A stretch of 6,760 bases of DNA from an uncultured Clostridia bacterium (GTDB lineage Bacteria > Bacillota > Clostridia > Oscillospirales > Acutalibacteraceae). Below are positions 6,315-6,760 of the stretch, one piece after another (position 1 is the stretch's first letter; each line of letters opens with the position of its first letter). The translations under genes and the position numbers were made by a program. A model generated the notes under the pieces. The model was given only the letters and a program-made list of their open reading frames with translations. It was not told the DNA's origin and ran no database searches. The DNA is taken from the NCBI GenBank assembly GCA_945227095.1, contig CALYOC010000038.1, positions 1 through 6,760 on the forward strand. The letters are read 5' to 3'.

Positions 6315-6372
6315 AGAAAAAACCACGGAGCCGAGCGCGATTTTACAAAAGCGGCTTCGGGAGACCGTGGTT
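6315..6372 (-). terminator. Long hairpin terminator after rplS
   Basis: On the minus strand AACCACGG (6372-6365) pairs with CCGTGGTT (6328-6321). Stacked directly inside it on the distal arm, AGCCG (6356-6352) pairs with CGGCT (6333-6329). The 5' arm carries an 8-nt bulge (6364-6357). Four T follow the stem, six counting the end of the stem. It starts about 30 nt after the rplS stop and fits an intrinsic terminator, although the bulge and large internal loop are unusual. Confidence 0.75.
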
Positions 6373-6404
6373 CAACCTCAAAATTAAAATTTAAGTCTGC
6401 AAAA

Positions 6405-6746
6405 TTAAAGGGATTCTTTAACCTTTGCGGATTTACCGACTCTGTCACGAAGATAGTAAAGCTTGCTGCGGCGAACCTTACCCTTTCTGACGACCTTGAC
6501 ATCGGCAACATTCGGGGAATGCAGAGGGAATACTCTCTCAACACCTACGCCGTAAGAAATGCGTCTTACGGTAAAGGTAGAAGAAATGCCGGAGCCTCTC
6601 TTGGCAATGACCGTACCTTCAAAAGCCTGAATTCTCTCTCTTTCGCCCTCACGAATTTTAACATCTACACGAACCGTGTCACCGATGTTAAATTGAGGTA
6701 CCTCTGTTTTTAGTCCGGAATCGGACCTCATTTTTAATGCATCCAG
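6405..6746 (-). CDS. rplS: 50S ribosomal protein L19, probable CTG start
   Basis: L19 is a large-subunit protein at the interface with the small subunit. The sequence shows the family core [52 protein letters not shown], then [22 protein letters not shown] and TAA. The first in-frame ATG (6731) gives 108 residues but has no ribosome binding site at a good distance and starts several residues later than usual. An in-frame CTG at 6746 lies 7 nt after GAGG (6754-6757) and gives 113 residues starting [10 protein letters not shown], which fits the usual L19 N-terminal length. The frame is open to within two bases of the window edge, so an upstream start outside the window cannot be ruled out. Downstream comes a terminator and then lepB. 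The family is certain; the start is not. Confidence 0.95.
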   Translation of the reverse strand: MDALKMRSDSGLKTEVPQFNIGDTVRVDVKIREGERERIQAFEGTVIAKRGSGISSTFTVRRISYGVGVERVFPLHSPNVADVKVVRKGKVRRSKLYYLRDRVGKSAKVKESL

Positions 6747-6753
6747 TTTATTT

Positions 6754-6757
6754 CCTC
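6754..6757 (-). promoter_or_regulatory. Ribosome binding site supporting a CTG start for rplS
   Basis: GAGG on the minus strand is 7 nt from the CTG at 6744-6746 and 22 nt from the first ATG (6731). The spacing favours the CTG. The site is cut close to the window edge, so the full context is not visible. Confidence 0.45.
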
Positions 6758-6760
6758 GTA

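Overview
The window reads as bacterial chromosomal housekeeping DNA from a low-GC, Gram-positive Clostridia-like organism. An Oscillospiraceae/Ruminococcaceae-type relative is my inference. The basis is the conserved order rplS - lepB - rbgA - rnhB - yraN, the RbgA-type GTPase, a small DUF1540-type Cys-rich protein, moderately AT-rich DNA and strong GGAGG-type ribosome binding sites. Nothing suggests a phage, plasmid, transposon, CRISPR array, tRNA or rRNA.

Layout. All genes but one lie on the minus strand, so the biological reading direction runs from right to left. At the right edge is rplS (ribosomal protein L19), whose start is probably a CTG codon. A long, interrupted hairpin terminator follows it. 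A promoter-like sequence then precedes a tightly packed run: lepB (signal peptidase I), rbgA (50S assembly GTPase), rnhB (RNase HII), yraN (UPF0102 nuclease-fold protein) and thrC (threonine synthase). Junctions in this run are 8-nt overlaps or gaps of 2-3 nt, so it is almost certainly one transcript. thrC ends at a bidirectional terminator shared with a convergent plus-strand gene of 52 codons (DUF1540). Divergent from that gene is a calcineurin-like metallophosphoesterase, followed by tig (trigger factor). tig has its own good promoter and runs off the left edge without its last roughly 50 residues.

Main observation. The thrC frame is open for 499 codons except for one in-frame TGA at codon 291. 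The protein sequence continues in the same frame on both sides with normal threonine-synthase motifs. The TGA sits where related Firmicutes enzymes, as I remember them, have Cys in an (I/V)CASN motif. A 4+6 bp hairpin begins on the TGA itself. TGA is the normal terminator of rbgA, lepB and thrC here, so general reassignment of UGA is not supported. The options are a sequencing or assembly error, a recent nonsense mutation, or site-specific UGA decoding (Sec, Cys or readthrough). Sequence alone cannot decide between them, and error or mutation remains the default explanation.

How the genes work together. L19 and RbgA serve the large ribosomal subunit, trigger factor handles nascent chains and LepB matures secreted proteins. 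RNase HII removes RNA from DNA and ThrC makes threonine. This is a growth-linked housekeeping cluster rather than an accessory system.
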